Shown here one piece after another: positions 16,668-24,449 of a DNA stretch of 31,776 nucleotides. Where the stretch lies: NCBI GenBank assembly GCA_964544305.1, contig CAZJAZ010000033.1, forward strand, positions 1 to 31,776. Direction: 5' to 3'. Under the pieces are notes generated by a model. That model had not been told where the DNA came from, did not search any database, and worked only from the letters and a program-made list of their open reading frames with translations. This stretch comes from JAFDWI01 sp964544305 (GTDB lineage: Bacteria; Actinomycetota; Acidimicrobiia; Acidimicrobiales; Iamiaceae). The translations under genes and the position numbers were made by a program. Numbering within the stretch: position 1 is the first letter of the stretch; every line of letters starts with the position of its first letter.

Positions 16668-18806
16668 ATGACCGCGCCTCCAGCCGTTGCCGCACGCAGC
16701 GCGAACGGAGAGGAATCACGGTTTATTAACCGAGAGCTTTCGTGGCTGGATTTCAACGAACGTGTGCTTGAAAACGCACGCATGCCACGCGTTCCTACAC
16801 TTGAAAAAGCAAAGTTCTGTGCAATTTTCTCAACCAATCTGGATGAGTTCTTTCAAGTTCGGGTTGCCGGCCTTAAGGATCAGGTCGAAGCCGGCTTCGG
16901 CCAAACCAGCCCCGATGGCCGCACCCCCGCCAAACAACTTGATGACATTGCGCGGCGTACCCGTGCGCTCGTGGAGCGCAGCGAAGAAATCTTTTTGGGG
17001 TGCGTTGTTCCCGAAATGGCCGAGGCCGGGATCGTGTTGTCAGACTGGGAGCAACTTGACGATGAAGACCGCAAGTTTCTTGTCGCCGAGTTCGACGAGC
17101 GGATTTTCCCCGTCCTGACGCCCCTTTCGGTTGATCCTGGGCATCCGTTTCCTTACATTTCGTCACTGTCGTTGAACTTGGCGGTCATTGTTCGCGACCC
17201 GCACACCGGGGAGCGCCGGTTTGCTCGCGTCAAAGTGCCAGCAACGTTGCCCCGGTTTGTTTTGCTCCCGGATGGAGAACGCTTCTTGCCGCTTGAAAAG
17301 GTGATCTCGGCACACCTTGACCGTCTGTTTGAGGGTATGGAAATTGTTGAGCATGTGCCGTTTCGAGTGACGCGCAATGCCGACCTTTCGCTCGAAGAAG
17401 AAGAAGCCGACGACCTGCTCGTTGCGGTTGAAATGGAACTGCGTCGCCGCCGGTTTGGCCAGGCAGTCCGACTTGAGATCGATGCCCGGGCATCCGCTGA
17501 AGTGCGCGAGCTGCTGATTCGTGAACTTGAGCTCACCGAACGTGATGTCTATGAACATCTCGGGCCACTTGATCTCGGGGGGCTTTGGGCACTCGGTGAC
17601 CTTGATCGACCCGATCTCAAAGACCGCCCCTGGGCGCCAGTAACCCCTGCACGTCTCACGCCAGGAGACGATGAGCATTCGGATCTCTTTGCCACAATTC
17701 GCGCCGGTGACATTTTGGTGCACCACCCGTACGAATCGTTCGTCACATCGGTTGAAGAGTTCGTGCGCCAAGCGTCACGCGATCCCAAAGTGTTGGCGAT
17801 CAAGATCACGCTGTATCGAACGTCGGGTCGCTCATCGATCGTGCGGTCGTTGATTCGAGCGGCAGAACGCGGCAAACAGGTGGCAGCACTCGTCGAACTG
17901 AAAGCCCGGTTCGATGAGGCGAACAACATTGAGTGGGCACGTGCCTTAGAAGAAGCGGGCGTGCACGTCACGTATGGCCTTGTCGGTCTGAAAACCCATG
18001 CCAAGACCACCATGGTGGTGCGCGACGAGGGGGGAGTCTTACGTCGTTACTGTCACATTGGAACGGGCAACTACAACGATGCGACGGCAAAAACCTATGA
18101 AGACGTGGGCTTGTTTACGTGTGCTGAGCCGCTCGGGCGCGACGTCACACAACTGTTCAACTATCTCACCGGTTATGCCCGCAGTGTGGACTACGAGGCG
18201 CTTCTCGTCGCCCCGCATACGATGCGCAGTGGCCTGCGTGCTCTCATCGACAACGAGATCGCGGCAGTGGATGCGGGGGGAGTCGGTGCGATCACCATGA
18301 AGATGAACAGCCTGGTTGATCCGATCATGATCGACAATTTGTACGCCGCGTCGAAAGCGGGCGTGCAAATTGATTTGATCGTTCGGGGCATTTGTTGTCT
18401 CAAACCAGGCATGGCCCAAATGTCTGAGAACATCACGGTGCGCTCGCTTATCGGGCATAACTTGGAACACTCTCGTATCTTTCGCTTTGCAAACGGTGCA
18501 GGACCGTCGGCGCCCGCGTTCTTTATTTCATCTGCTGACCTCATGCCACGGAACCTTGATCGTCGCATTGAGGTCATTGCACCGGTGCGAGATGCCGTGT
18601 GCGTTGAACGATTGGAACAGATATTGGCAGTCGGATTTGCTGACGAGGTATTGACCTGGACGCTGGACGCAAGCGGTTCGTGGACGCGGCTCTCGGCAGC
18701 AGACGGTTTGGCCGGCAGCGAGAACGCACATGCGACGTTCCAACGGATTGCGCTTGGACGTACCCGGCGACACGAGCTCGACGACGAAGATCGGAATCGA
18801 CCGTGA
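16668..18806 (+). CDS. ppk: Polyphosphate kinase 1
   Basis: The 712-residue enzyme reversibly makes polyphosphate from ATP. The N-terminal domain starts with the family motif NRELSWLDFNERVLENA. The catalytic core includes HPYESFVTSVEEFVRQA, ITLYRTSGRSSIVRSLIRAA, and HIGTGNYNDATAKTYEDVGL with the phosphorylated histidine His463. GHNLEHSRIF holds the second conserved histidine (His601). Length and motif order match PPK1. The stop overlaps the GTG of the NUDIX gene, so the two are translationally coupled, as with ppk and mutT1 (Rv2984-Rv2985) in mycobacteria. Confidence 0.96.
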   Translation: MTAPPAVAARSANGEESRFINRELSWLDFNERVLENARMPRVPTLEKAKFCAIFSTNLDEFFQVRVAGLKDQVEAGFGQTSPDGRTPAKQLDDIARRTRALVERSEEIFLGCVVPEMAEAGIVLSDWEQLDDEDRKFLVAEFDERIFPVLTPLSVDPGHPFPYISSLSLNLAVIVRDPHTGERRFARVKVPATLPRFVLLPDGERFLPLEKVISAHLDRLFEGMEIVEHVPFRVTRNADLSLEEEEADDLLVAVEMELRRRRFGQAVRLEIDARASAEVRELLIRELELTERDVYEHLGPLDLGGLWALGDLDRPDLKDRPWAPVTPARLTPGDDEHSDLFATIRAGDILVHHPYESFVTSVEEFVRQASRDPKVLAIKITLYRTSGRSSIVRSLIRAAERGKQVAALVELKARFDEANNIEWARALEEAGVHVTYGLVGLKTHAKTTMVVRDEGGVLRRYCHIGTGNYNDATAKTYEDVGLFTCAEPLGRDVTQLFNYLTGYARSVDYEALLVAPHTMRSGLRALIDNEIAAVDAGGVGAITMKMNSLVDPIMIDNLYAASKAGVQIDLIVRGICCLKPGMAQMSENITVRSLIGHNLEHSRIFRFANGAGPSAPAFFISSADLMPRNLDRRIEVIAPVRDAVCVERLEQILAVGFADEVLTWTLDASGSWTRLSAADGLAGSENAHATFQRIALGRTRRHELDDEDRNRP

Positions 18807-19213
18807 CCGATGTTGAAGTGCGTGCTGCGGGAGGTGTGATCTGGCGTGAACATGACCGACTCGAAGTGGTCGTGATCCACCGACCGAAATATCACGACTG
18901 GTCGTTTCCCAAAGGCAAGAACGAGCCGGGTGAAACCGACGAGGAGTGTGCACTGCGTGAGGTGGCCGAAGAAACGGGGTTGCGCTGCGAACTTGGGGCG
19001 GAACTCGCTAGCGTTCGTTATCTGGATCGCAACGGTCGAAGAAAGCAGATTCGCTACTGGGCTATGCAGACTACGGGCGCTGCGCCCGGGTGGGACGATG
19101 AGGTTGACGTGATGTGTTGGCTGCCCCTTGACGCTGCGTCGCAACGACTGAGTTACGAACGTGACGCGGCGGTGCTCAACTCGTTTCGCGAGCTTGCCGG
19201 TCAAAGCGAGTAG
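18803..19213 (+). CDS. NUDIX hydrolase (MutT1-like, NUDIX domain only)
   Basis: The 136-residue protein has a complete Nudix box, G-x5-E-x7-REVAEETGL, beginning GKNEPGETDEECAL, which binds divalent metal for pyrophosphate cleavage. The start is GTG 18803, overlapping the ppk TGA by GTGA. In mycobacteria the ppk neighbour MutT1 carries an extra C-terminal histidine-phosphatase domain, which is absent here. The protein ends soon after the NUDIX fold (SYERDAAVLNSFRELAGQ). Likely substrates are oxidised nucleotides, diadenosine polyphosphates or polyphosphate-related compounds, but sequence alone does not decide. Confidence 0.88.
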   Translation: MTDVEVRAAGGVIWREHDRLEVVVIHRPKYHDWSFPKGKNEPGETDEECALREVAEETGLRCELGAELASVRYLDRNGRRKQIRYWAMQTTGAAPGWDDEVDVMCWLPLDAASQRLSYERDAAVLNSFRELAGQSE

Positions 19214-19289
19214 CCCCCATCATTACCCGAACTCTGGGATATTTGTCCGCCACCGCGCGACATAGGTCCCAGAGTTCGGAAGGTGGGGG
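19214..19289. repeat. Two-tier intergenic hairpin after the NUDIX gene
   Basis: CCGAACTCTGGGA (19227-19239) pairs perfectly with TCCCAGAGTTCGG (19267-19279) around a 27-nt loop. An outer CCCCCA (19214-19219) pairs with TGGGGG (19284-19289). The structure starts right after the stop codon. There is no T-tract, so a simple intrinsic terminator is doubtful. A transcript-stabilising or REP-like element is possible. Confidence 0.6.
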
Positions 19290-19307
19290 AGAGCCGCGTG
19301 GCATTCC

Positions 19308-19313
19308 TAGAAT
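19308..19313 (+). promoter_or_regulatory. Candidate near-leaderless -10 (TAGAAT) of the MFS gene
   Basis: TAGAAT ends nine bases before GTG 19323, and no Shine-Dalgarno is present. Confidence 0.45.
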
Positions 19314-19322
19314 TATTGACCT

Positions 19323-20726
19323 GTGACAACGACCGGCAACCAACTCGGCTGGCAACCACTGACGCCACCTGAACAACCAGCCGTTCCCGCGTCGACTCAA
19401 GCATTTACTCGCTTGGCCCGAGTCCACGCGTTTTCTGCCGCGGCCGACGCGCTATTTGCAACCGCGTTAGCCGGATCATTGTTTTTTTCGATCCCCGTAG
19501 GCGAAGCACGCACCAAAGTCTTCGCGTATCTCGCAGGGGCAATGGCGCCGTTCAGCTTGTTGTCGCCGCTCATTGGGCCGGCGATCGACCGAGTTGCGGG
19601 CGGGCGACGGCTCATGGTCATTGTTTCGCTCGGGCTCCGGGCACTCTTTGCGTTCATTTTGATCACCACGTTCAACGATGTCGCGGTGTTTCTGCCCATG
19701 GCCTTTGGCATATTGGTTCTCCAAAAAGGCTATGCCGTTGCACGAAGTGCACTCGTGCCGTCAACCGTGCGTGACGACGACGAACTTGTTCGGGCCAACT
19801 CAAAGCTTGCGCTCATCAGTGGAATTGTGGGCTTTCTCGCGGCAGGGCCAGGTTTTCTCGCGCTGAAACTTTTTGGTCCAGAAGGCAGCCTGGTACTCGC
19901 CAGTGTGGTGTATGTGGCTGGCCTGGTCGTTTCATTCCAGCTTCCACCTGCGAAAATTGCAGCGGACAAGGCGTCGGCCGACGAGAAACATGCGTTGCAT
20001 TTGCCGACCATCATGCTTGCTGCGTCCGGCATGGGCTTGCTACGTGGCATTGTCGGTTTCTTATCAATCCTTGTGGCGTTCGGTTTGCGAAGTGGGAGCC
20101 GACCTGTTTGGGAGTACGGGGTCGTTGGGGCCGGGGCCGTGATTGGCTCACTCATTGGGTCTGTTATTGCCCCAAAGATGCGCAATGAAATGCGTGAAGA
20201 AATGATCTTGATCACGTTGCTGGGCATGGTGGTTGCGGTATCCGCGTTTTCAACGTTCGTTTTTGAAGGCTTTATTGCTCCACTATTGATCGCTTCGATG
20301 GTGGGGATTGCGGCCGCTGGCGGCAAACAGGCATTTGATGCAATCGTGCAACGTGACGCGCCTGAAGCTAACCGTGGACGGATGTTTGCTCGATTCGAAA
20401 CCCGGTTTCAGATCATTTGGGTTCTCGGTGCAGCGCTCGCGGTCATCCCCATGTCAATGACACTGGGCTATGGCATTGTGCTGATTGTGTCGGGCTTTGC
20501 CACCTTTACCTTTGGGGTTGGATTGCTTGCTGCACGGCAACACGCTGGGGAAAAGCCAACGCCGGCAACAGCCGCAGCCGTGGAAGTCGAAGCGAAAATG
20601 TCGGCGTTGTCTCATGCCGCCAAACGCGGAGCGGGACGCACGTGGAAATCAATCTGGCGTCGCGAAAAGTCGGATCAACAACCCGACGATGTCAATCCTC
20701 CTGGGTCGACCGGCTCGGCGTTCTAG
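19323..20726 (+). CDS. Major facilitator superfamily transporter
   Basis: The 467-residue polytopic protein has roughly 10-12 hydrophobic helices. An MFS-like loop after the second helix region reads GPAIDRVAGGRRLM, matching the G-x3-D-R-x-G-R-R signature, and ARFETRF occurs in the second half. The N-terminal 35 residues and the last ~65 residues (with EVEAKMSALSHAAKRGAG and a polar tail) are cytoplasmic. The start is GTG 19323. It stands alone between the ppk-NUDIX unit and the convergent zincin gene, with 8 bp between the facing stops. No substrate can be assigned; it could be an exporter of the actinobacterial drug-efflux type. Confidence 0.85.
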   Translation: MTTTGNQLGWQPLTPPEQPAVPASTQAFTRLARVHAFSAAADALFATALAGSLFFSIPVGEARTKVFAYLAGAMAPFSLLSPLIGPAIDRVAGGRRLMVIVSLGLRALFAFILITTFNDVAVFLPMAFGILVLQKGYAVARSALVPSTVRDDDELVRANSKLALISGIVGFLAAGPGFLALKLFGPEGSLVLASVVYVAGLVVSFQLPPAKIAADKASADEKHALHLPTIMLAASGMGLLRGIVGFLSILVAFGLRSGSRPVWEYGVVGAGAVIGSLIGSVIAPKMRNEMREEMILITLLGMVVAVSAFSTFVFEGFIAPLLIASMVGIAAAGGKQAFDAIVQRDAPEANRGRMFARFETRFQIIWVLGAALAVIPMSMTLGYGIVLIVSGFATFTFGVGLLAARQHAGEKPTPATAAAVEVEAKMSALSHAAKRGAGRTWKSIWRREKSDQQPDDVNPPGSTGSAF

Positions 20727-20734
20727 GCGGTCAA

Positions 20735-22000
20735 TCAGTCAAGGCTGATACGGGCCAGCCACAGGCCTGGTGCGTCAACTTCTGCGATTGTGGGAAGAAA
20801 CTCCGCTTGTTGCCAAAGGTGACCGACAGCATCAACGCCACCTCGTTCGGTAACGCCATCGATAAACGCTCGACCGCGGTCGACGAGGTCTTGACTGATT
20901 TCAATACCGAATAGGCGACTGGTGAAGCGGTCCGCATCTGACTCGGCGACACGCCGTCGTCGTAATGCTTCGGCGACGCGCTGATAGTCGTCGACGAGCC
21001 GACCCCCGACCGTGTCAACAACATGGCCGATCGAACCGACAATGACGCACACCAACGCGTCAATTGATGCACGACGCGCCTGTTGCCCAGGGCCTGCTGC
21101 GGCACCGACAAGGATTTCCGGGTCGCCGAGAATCTGTTGAAACGAGGTCATCGCTGCAGGATTCGTTGGGTCAATATCACCGAGGTGACGCTCTAACGCG
21201 TCAGGATCCGGTTCGAATCCAGCGGCGTATTCGTCAAGCAAGGTGTCAAGACGTGTGCGAATGTGCGGTACGTTCAAAATGGCGTGGCTTGTCAACTCAT
21301 GTAAACAAATGGCGAGGCGCACCGCGTCGGTATCGAGGGACCATTCGTTTGCAAACGCATCGATTGTCTCGGGGAGCACCATGATTTGTGCCCCGGGCGG
21401 GCACGGCAGCGGCAGGTCATAGGTGCCAAAGTTGCGCTGCGAGAGATGGCCGATCATTGTGCCCGCTGTCATGCCGAGCAGCATGGGGCTCAGCAACGTC
21501 ATCATGCCTGCGAGCAGCGAGTCCATTGCGTCATCGTCGCCGGTTTCGTCTAAGGCCGATGGCGTATCGAACTGACTGAGTTCGGCCCCCAACCCAACAA
21601 GATCTTCAAGACCTTCAACCGGCGGGACATCTTCGGCGACATTTCCCGGATTGGGTTCTTGTGCCGATAGTTGTGCGGCGAGGGCCTCAAACCTTGGCTT
21701 GTACGCCTCAAGCATGCCAAGTACCCACGTTGAACGGTTGACGGGAACGATCTGCGCGTTGCGTCCATTGACCACCACGCTTAAGCCCGTTAAGCCGTTG
21801 ATCTGTACTTCGGCTACTCGAGCCAATTGTTCGAGCCGGATACGTTCGAGTGGGTCAATGTTTGGTTCAGATTTGCCCTCGGTTGCGATTGCGATGGCAA
21901 GTTGCTTGGCTGGATCCCAAGCGACCGGGCCCTGTTGGCCCATCATGCGGGCGATGTCTCCAAAAAACGGGACGCCCGAAAACGGGTTGTCACCACTCAT
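20735..22000 (-). CDS. DUF2342 (zincin-like) putative metalloprotease with altered HExxH
   Basis: The 421-residue protein matches the actinobacterial DUF2342/zincin_2 family (Rv3195-like). The N-terminus NPFSGVPFFGDIARMM and the segment MLLGMTAGTMIGHLSQRNFGTYDLPLP (positions about 165-191) are typical. The helix that should carry HExxH reads CLHELTSHAILN, which is H-E-x-x-x-H, with Ser where the second His is expected. Other family members also vary here. There is no signal peptide. ATG 22000 is preferred over GTG 22006. A PDZ-Lon protease and a UPF0182 gene lie nearby, as in mycobacteria (Rv3193c-Rv3195). Protease activity is doubtful. Confidence 0.82.
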   Translation of the reverse strand: MSGDNPFSGVPFFGDIARMMGQQGPVAWDPAKQLAIAIATEGKSEPNIDPLERIRLEQLARVAEVQINGLTGLSVVVNGRNAQIVPVNRSTWVLGMLEAYKPRFEALAAQLSAQEPNPGNVAEDVPPVEGLEDLVGLGAELSQFDTPSALDETGDDDAMDSLLAGMMTLLSPMLLGMTAGTMIGHLSQRNFGTYDLPLPCPPGAQIMVLPETIDAFANEWSLDTDAVRLAICLHELTSHAILNVPHIRTRLDTLLDEYAAGFEPDPDALERHLGDIDPTNPAAMTSFQQILGDPEILVGAAAGPGQQARRASIDALVCVIVGSIGHVVDTVGGRLVDDYQRVAEALRRRRVAESDADRFTSRLFGIEISQDLVDRGRAFIDGVTERGGVDAVGHLWQQAEFLPTIAEVDAPGLWLARISLD

Positions 22001-22064
22001 AAACACGCACCGGTAACGACGACGGGTTCGACACTTTGCTCAGAGGCTCCAAGGTGCAACACAT
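21990..22064 (-). CDS. Possible 24-aa upstream ORF overlapping the DUF2342 start
   Basis: Five bases downstream of TAGATT (22070-22075, minus strand) an ATG opens a 24-codon frame starting MCCTLEPLSK and ending TGA at 21990, about 10 bp inside the DUF2342 gene. It could be a leader peptide. Support is only the -10-like hexamer, the spacing and the overlap. Confidence 0.2.
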   Translation of the reverse strand: MCCTLEPLSKVSNPSSLPVRVYEW

Positions 22065-22110
22065 GAGACAATCTACCGTCTTGCCACCAGAGATGCCTTT
22101 GGTCGATCTG

Positions 22111-22116
22111 TAGGAT
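22111..22116 (+). promoter_or_regulatory. Candidate leaderless -10 (TAGGAT) of the SDR-like gene
   Basis: TAGGAT ends eight bases before ATG 22125, with no ribosome site. The same 124-bp gap must also hold the divergent DUF2342 promoter. Confidence 0.5.
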
Positions 22117-22124
22117 GTCCGGCC

Positions 22125-23171
22125 ATGTCCGATTTGGGGAACGACGTCGCACAACAAATCGTATTTTGTGCGGTCGCGGGGCCTGCCGCAGGACTCGTCG
22201 TGGCCCGCACCACCGAGCAATACCCGAAGTCATCGGTACAGGTGCTTGCGACTCGTCCGATGGTGATCCCGGGAGCGACGACAACACGAGTTTCTGGGGC
22301 GATGAACTGGTCGCTTCACTTGGAAAACGCCGACGTGGTTGTGGTGTTGGGAACGGCCGTTGATGACCGTGACCCCTATGAAGATGAAGCCGGTCATGCT
22401 GTGCACGTAACAAAACAGATCCTTGATGCCGCGCAGCAAGCCCAGGTTGGTCACATCATCGTGATCTCAAGCGCCCTGGTGCTTGGGGCAATGGCCGCGA
22501 ATCCGGTGCCTTTGACAGAAGCAGCGGTGGTCCATCCCGAATCGTCCTTTCGCCCGGCGGTTGAGTTGGCCGAGGTTGAACGTCTCGTAACCGAAGTCGC
22601 AGCCTCGGGTGCGCTGTGCACGGTCTTGCGCGCGGCTCCGGTGGTGTCTGAAGGGTCGCCGGGATGGTTAGCAAACGAACTCCATCGATCGCTTGCTTAT
22701 CCCATCGAAGGTTTCGATCCAGGATTGCAGTATCTCCACGCTCGTGACCTTGGTGATGCCATCAGCACGGTCATTCGTCACCCCACGCCTGGTGTGTTGC
22801 ATGTCGCCCCAGACGGTGCACTTTCGGGGGGGCAGCGACGCGCACTTGAGACCCGGCCCCGACTGCATGTTCCCGATGCGGTGGGTCAGCGCGCCGCCAG
22901 AATTCGCAGCACGTTTCGCGGTACGAAAGGCCCCGAGGGGATTCGCCCGTATCTGTTGCATTCCTGGGCAATTTCAAATGACCGCCTGCGGGCGCTGGGA
23001 TGGGAGCCGTCGCATGGGAATGAGGAGGCCTATGTTGCCGCGTTTCGGGCAGCGCCCTGGTCAATGCTCGGTTCAGGCAAACGACAAGAGCTTCTCTTGG
23101 GTGGCGCGGGTGTTGTAAGCGTGGGTGCCGCGCTCGCTGCGGCAACCGTTCTTCGTCGTCGACGAAAGTGA
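22125..23171 (+). CDS. SDR/NAD-epimerase-like protein with C-terminal membrane anchor
   Basis: The 348-residue protein follows the plan of extended SDR (NAD-dependent epimerase-like) enzymes: an N-terminal beta-alpha unit, a central DVVVVLGTAVDD strand, IIVISSALVLGA, and LQYLHARDLGDAI. Key motifs are degraded. The dinucleotide loop reads AVAGPAAGLVVAR rather than GxxGxxG, and the YxxxK site is absent (SFRPAVELAEVE). The C-terminus has a hydrophobic helix (LLLGGAGVVSVGAALAAATVL) followed by RRRRK, which would anchor it with a short cytoplasmic tail. It precedes the mreB block on the same strand. It may be a non-catalytic nucleotide-binding or scaffold protein. Function is unknown. Confidence 0.7.
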   Translation: MSDLGNDVAQQIVFCAVAGPAAGLVVARTTEQYPKSSVQVLATRPMVIPGATTTRVSGAMNWSLHLENADVVVVLGTAVDDRDPYEDEAGHAVHVTKQILDAAQQAQVGHIIVISSALVLGAMAANPVPLTEAAVVHPESSFRPAVELAEVERLVTEVAASGALCTVLRAAPVVSEGSPGWLANELHRSLAYPIEGFDPGLQYLHARDLGDAISTVIRHPTPGVLHVAPDGALSGGQRRALETRPRLHVPDAVGQRAARIRSTFRGTKGPEGIRPYLLHSWAISNDRLRALGWEPSHGNEEAYVAAFRAAPWSMLGSGKRQELLLGGAGVVSVGAALAAATVLRRRRK

Positions 23172-23188
23172 ACTGGGCCGTTGGGCTC

Positions 23189-23194
23189 TACGAT
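23189..23194 (+). promoter_or_regulatory. Candidate leaderless -10 (TACGAT) of the mreB block
   Basis: TACGAT ends six bases before GTG 23201, which opens a 22-codon frame. It lies 17 bp after the SDR-like stop and is the best promoter candidate for the small membrane protein, mreB and the PDZ-Lon gene. Confidence 0.45.
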
Positions 23195-23200
23195 GGGGCG

Positions 23201-23269
23201 GTGGTTCTGTGGATACCCATTGATCAAACCCCGAGACTTGTGTGCGAGCACCGAGAAGATGCTCGATGA
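23201..23269 (+). CDS. Predicted 22-aa leaderless leader peptide before mreB block
   Basis: GTG 23201 lies six bases after TACGAT and opens a frame for MVLWIPIDQTPRLVCEHRED plus two residues. Its TGA overlaps the ATG of the next gene as ATGA (23266-23269), an arrangement that favours translational coupling. There is no similarity I recognise. A regulatory leader is plausible, but it could be chance. Confidence 0.4.
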   Translation: MVLWIPIDQTPRLVCEHREDAR

Positions 23270-23442
23270 CCGCACTGTATTTTTTGGCGATCGTGGTTGG
23301 GGTTGTTGCCGTTGGCGGCGTGGTGTTGTGGCTGGTGTATCGCAAGCCTTCGTCAACAGAGTCGTCCATTGATTCGTTTCGACGTGAAATGGATGCGCTC
23401 TCTCCGAAAGATCGCAGTGGCTCAGATACGGGGAGGAACTGA
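23266..23442 (+). CDS. Small single-pass membrane protein upstream of mreB
   Basis: The 58-residue protein has one N-terminal membrane helix (LYFLAIVVGVVAVGGVVLWL) followed by YRK and a polar, charged tail (SIDSFRREMDALSPKDR). This suits an N-out, C-in topology with the tail in the cytoplasm. It overlaps the upstream leader frame by ATGA and ends 2 bp before the mreB start, and its last codons contain the mreB ribosome site. I do not recognise the family. Its place directly before mreB suggests a partner in the elongation machinery, as inference. An upstream GTG (23242) is possible but less well placed. Confidence 0.65.
   Translation: MTALYFLAIVVGVVAVGGVVLWLVYRKPSSTESSIDSFRREMDALSPKDRSGSDTGRN
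23432..23436 (+). promoter_or_regulatory. Ribosome binding site that fixes a CTG start for mreB
   Basis: GGAGG lies eight bases before CTG 23445, optimal spacing, and inside the last codons of the preceding small gene. It is too close to the other in-frame CTG at 23439 to serve that one. Confidence 0.7.
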
Positions 23443-23444
23443 CC

Positions 23445-24449
23445 CTGGCCCGAGATCTTGCCATTGATCTTGGCACCGCGAACACGCTGGTGTACACGAA
23501 AGGCAAAGGCATCGTGCTCAACGAGCCTTCGGTTATCGCGCTCAATTCGCGGACGACCGAAGTGCTCGCAATGGGCCATGAAGCCTGGCAGATGATTGGT
23601 CGGACACCGGGCTATATCGTTGCCGTTCGACCTTTGCGACAAGGCGCGATTACCGATTTTGATGTGACCGAACGCATGATCCGCTTGTTGTTGCAGCGCA
23701 CTGGTGTCTCGCGCTTTAACCGTCCTCGGGTCGTTATTTGCGTGCCGAGTGCAATTACCGAAGTTGAACGACGAGCGGTCATTGAAGCCACCCGTCGAGC
23801 TGGTGCAGCCGATGCCCAACTCATTGAGCAACCAATGGCCGCCGCGATCGGGGCCGATCTGCCGATCAATGAGCCGGTTGGAAACATGGTGATTGACGTG
23901 GGAGGTGGGACAACCGAAACCGCATTGATTTCGCTTGGCGGCGTCGTCGCGCTGGAAGCGGTGCGCGTTGGATCGTTTGATATTGATGCGGCGATCCAAA
24001 CGTTTATTCGCCGCGAGTATGGCATTGCGGTTGGTGAGCGCACCGCGGAAGAGATCAAGTTGACGATCGGTTCGGCCTGGCCGGTCATGGACAATGTGAA
24101 AGCCGAAGTGCGAGGCCGGGACCTCATGAGCGGCCTGCCCAAGACCGTGATCCTCTCACCGGCCGAAGTGCGCAAAGCGATTGACGAGCCGGTCAGCGCG
24201 ATGGTCGATTCGGTTGTCACTTGCCTAGGCGAAGCACCACCTGAATTGGCGCAGGACCTGATCGTGCGTGGATTGAACTTGGTGGGTGGCGGCGGGTTGC
24301 TCCGTGGCCTTGATGCACGGATTGCAGACGCGACCGGGATCGAAGTAAATCTGGTTGATGCCCCGTTAGAAGCGGTGGTGTTGGGTGCGGGTCGCTGCGT
24401 GGAGTCTTATGATGAATTGCGCGTGATGTTTATGGGTGCCCGTGACTGA
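23445..24449 (+). CDS. mreB: Rod shape-determining protein MreB, CTG start
   Basis: The 334-residue actin-like protein begins (M)ARDLAIDLGTANTLVY, the standard MreB N-terminus with the phosphate-1 loop. Phosphate-2 is MVIDVGGGTTETALISLGG, and the adenosine region is LVGGGGLLRGLDARI. Frame inspection from the in-frame TGA at 23385 onward finds no ATG, GTG or TTG until 23490, which would delete the conserved first 15 residues. CTG 23445 with GGAGG at eight bases is therefore the best start. MreB filaments guide lateral wall synthesis in rods. No mreC or mreD follows; instead a PDZ-Lon protease gene overlaps by 14 bp. A sequencing error at the start codon is an alternative explanation. Confidence 0.93.
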   Translation: MARDLAIDLGTANTLVYTKGKGIVLNEPSVIALNSRTTEVLAMGHEAWQMIGRTPGYIVAVRPLRQGAITDFDVTERMIRLLLQRTGVSRFNRPRVVICVPSAITEVERRAVIEATRRAGAADAQLIEQPMAAAIGADLPINEPVGNMVIDVGGGTTETALISLGGVVALEAVRVGSFDIDAAIQTFIRREYGIAVGERTAEEIKLTIGSAWPVMDNVKAEVRGRDLMSGLPKTVILSPAEVRKAIDEPVSAMVDSVVTCLGEAPPELAQDLIVRGLNLVGGGGLLRGLDARIADATGIEVNLVDAPLEAVVLGAGRCVESYDELRVMFMGARD

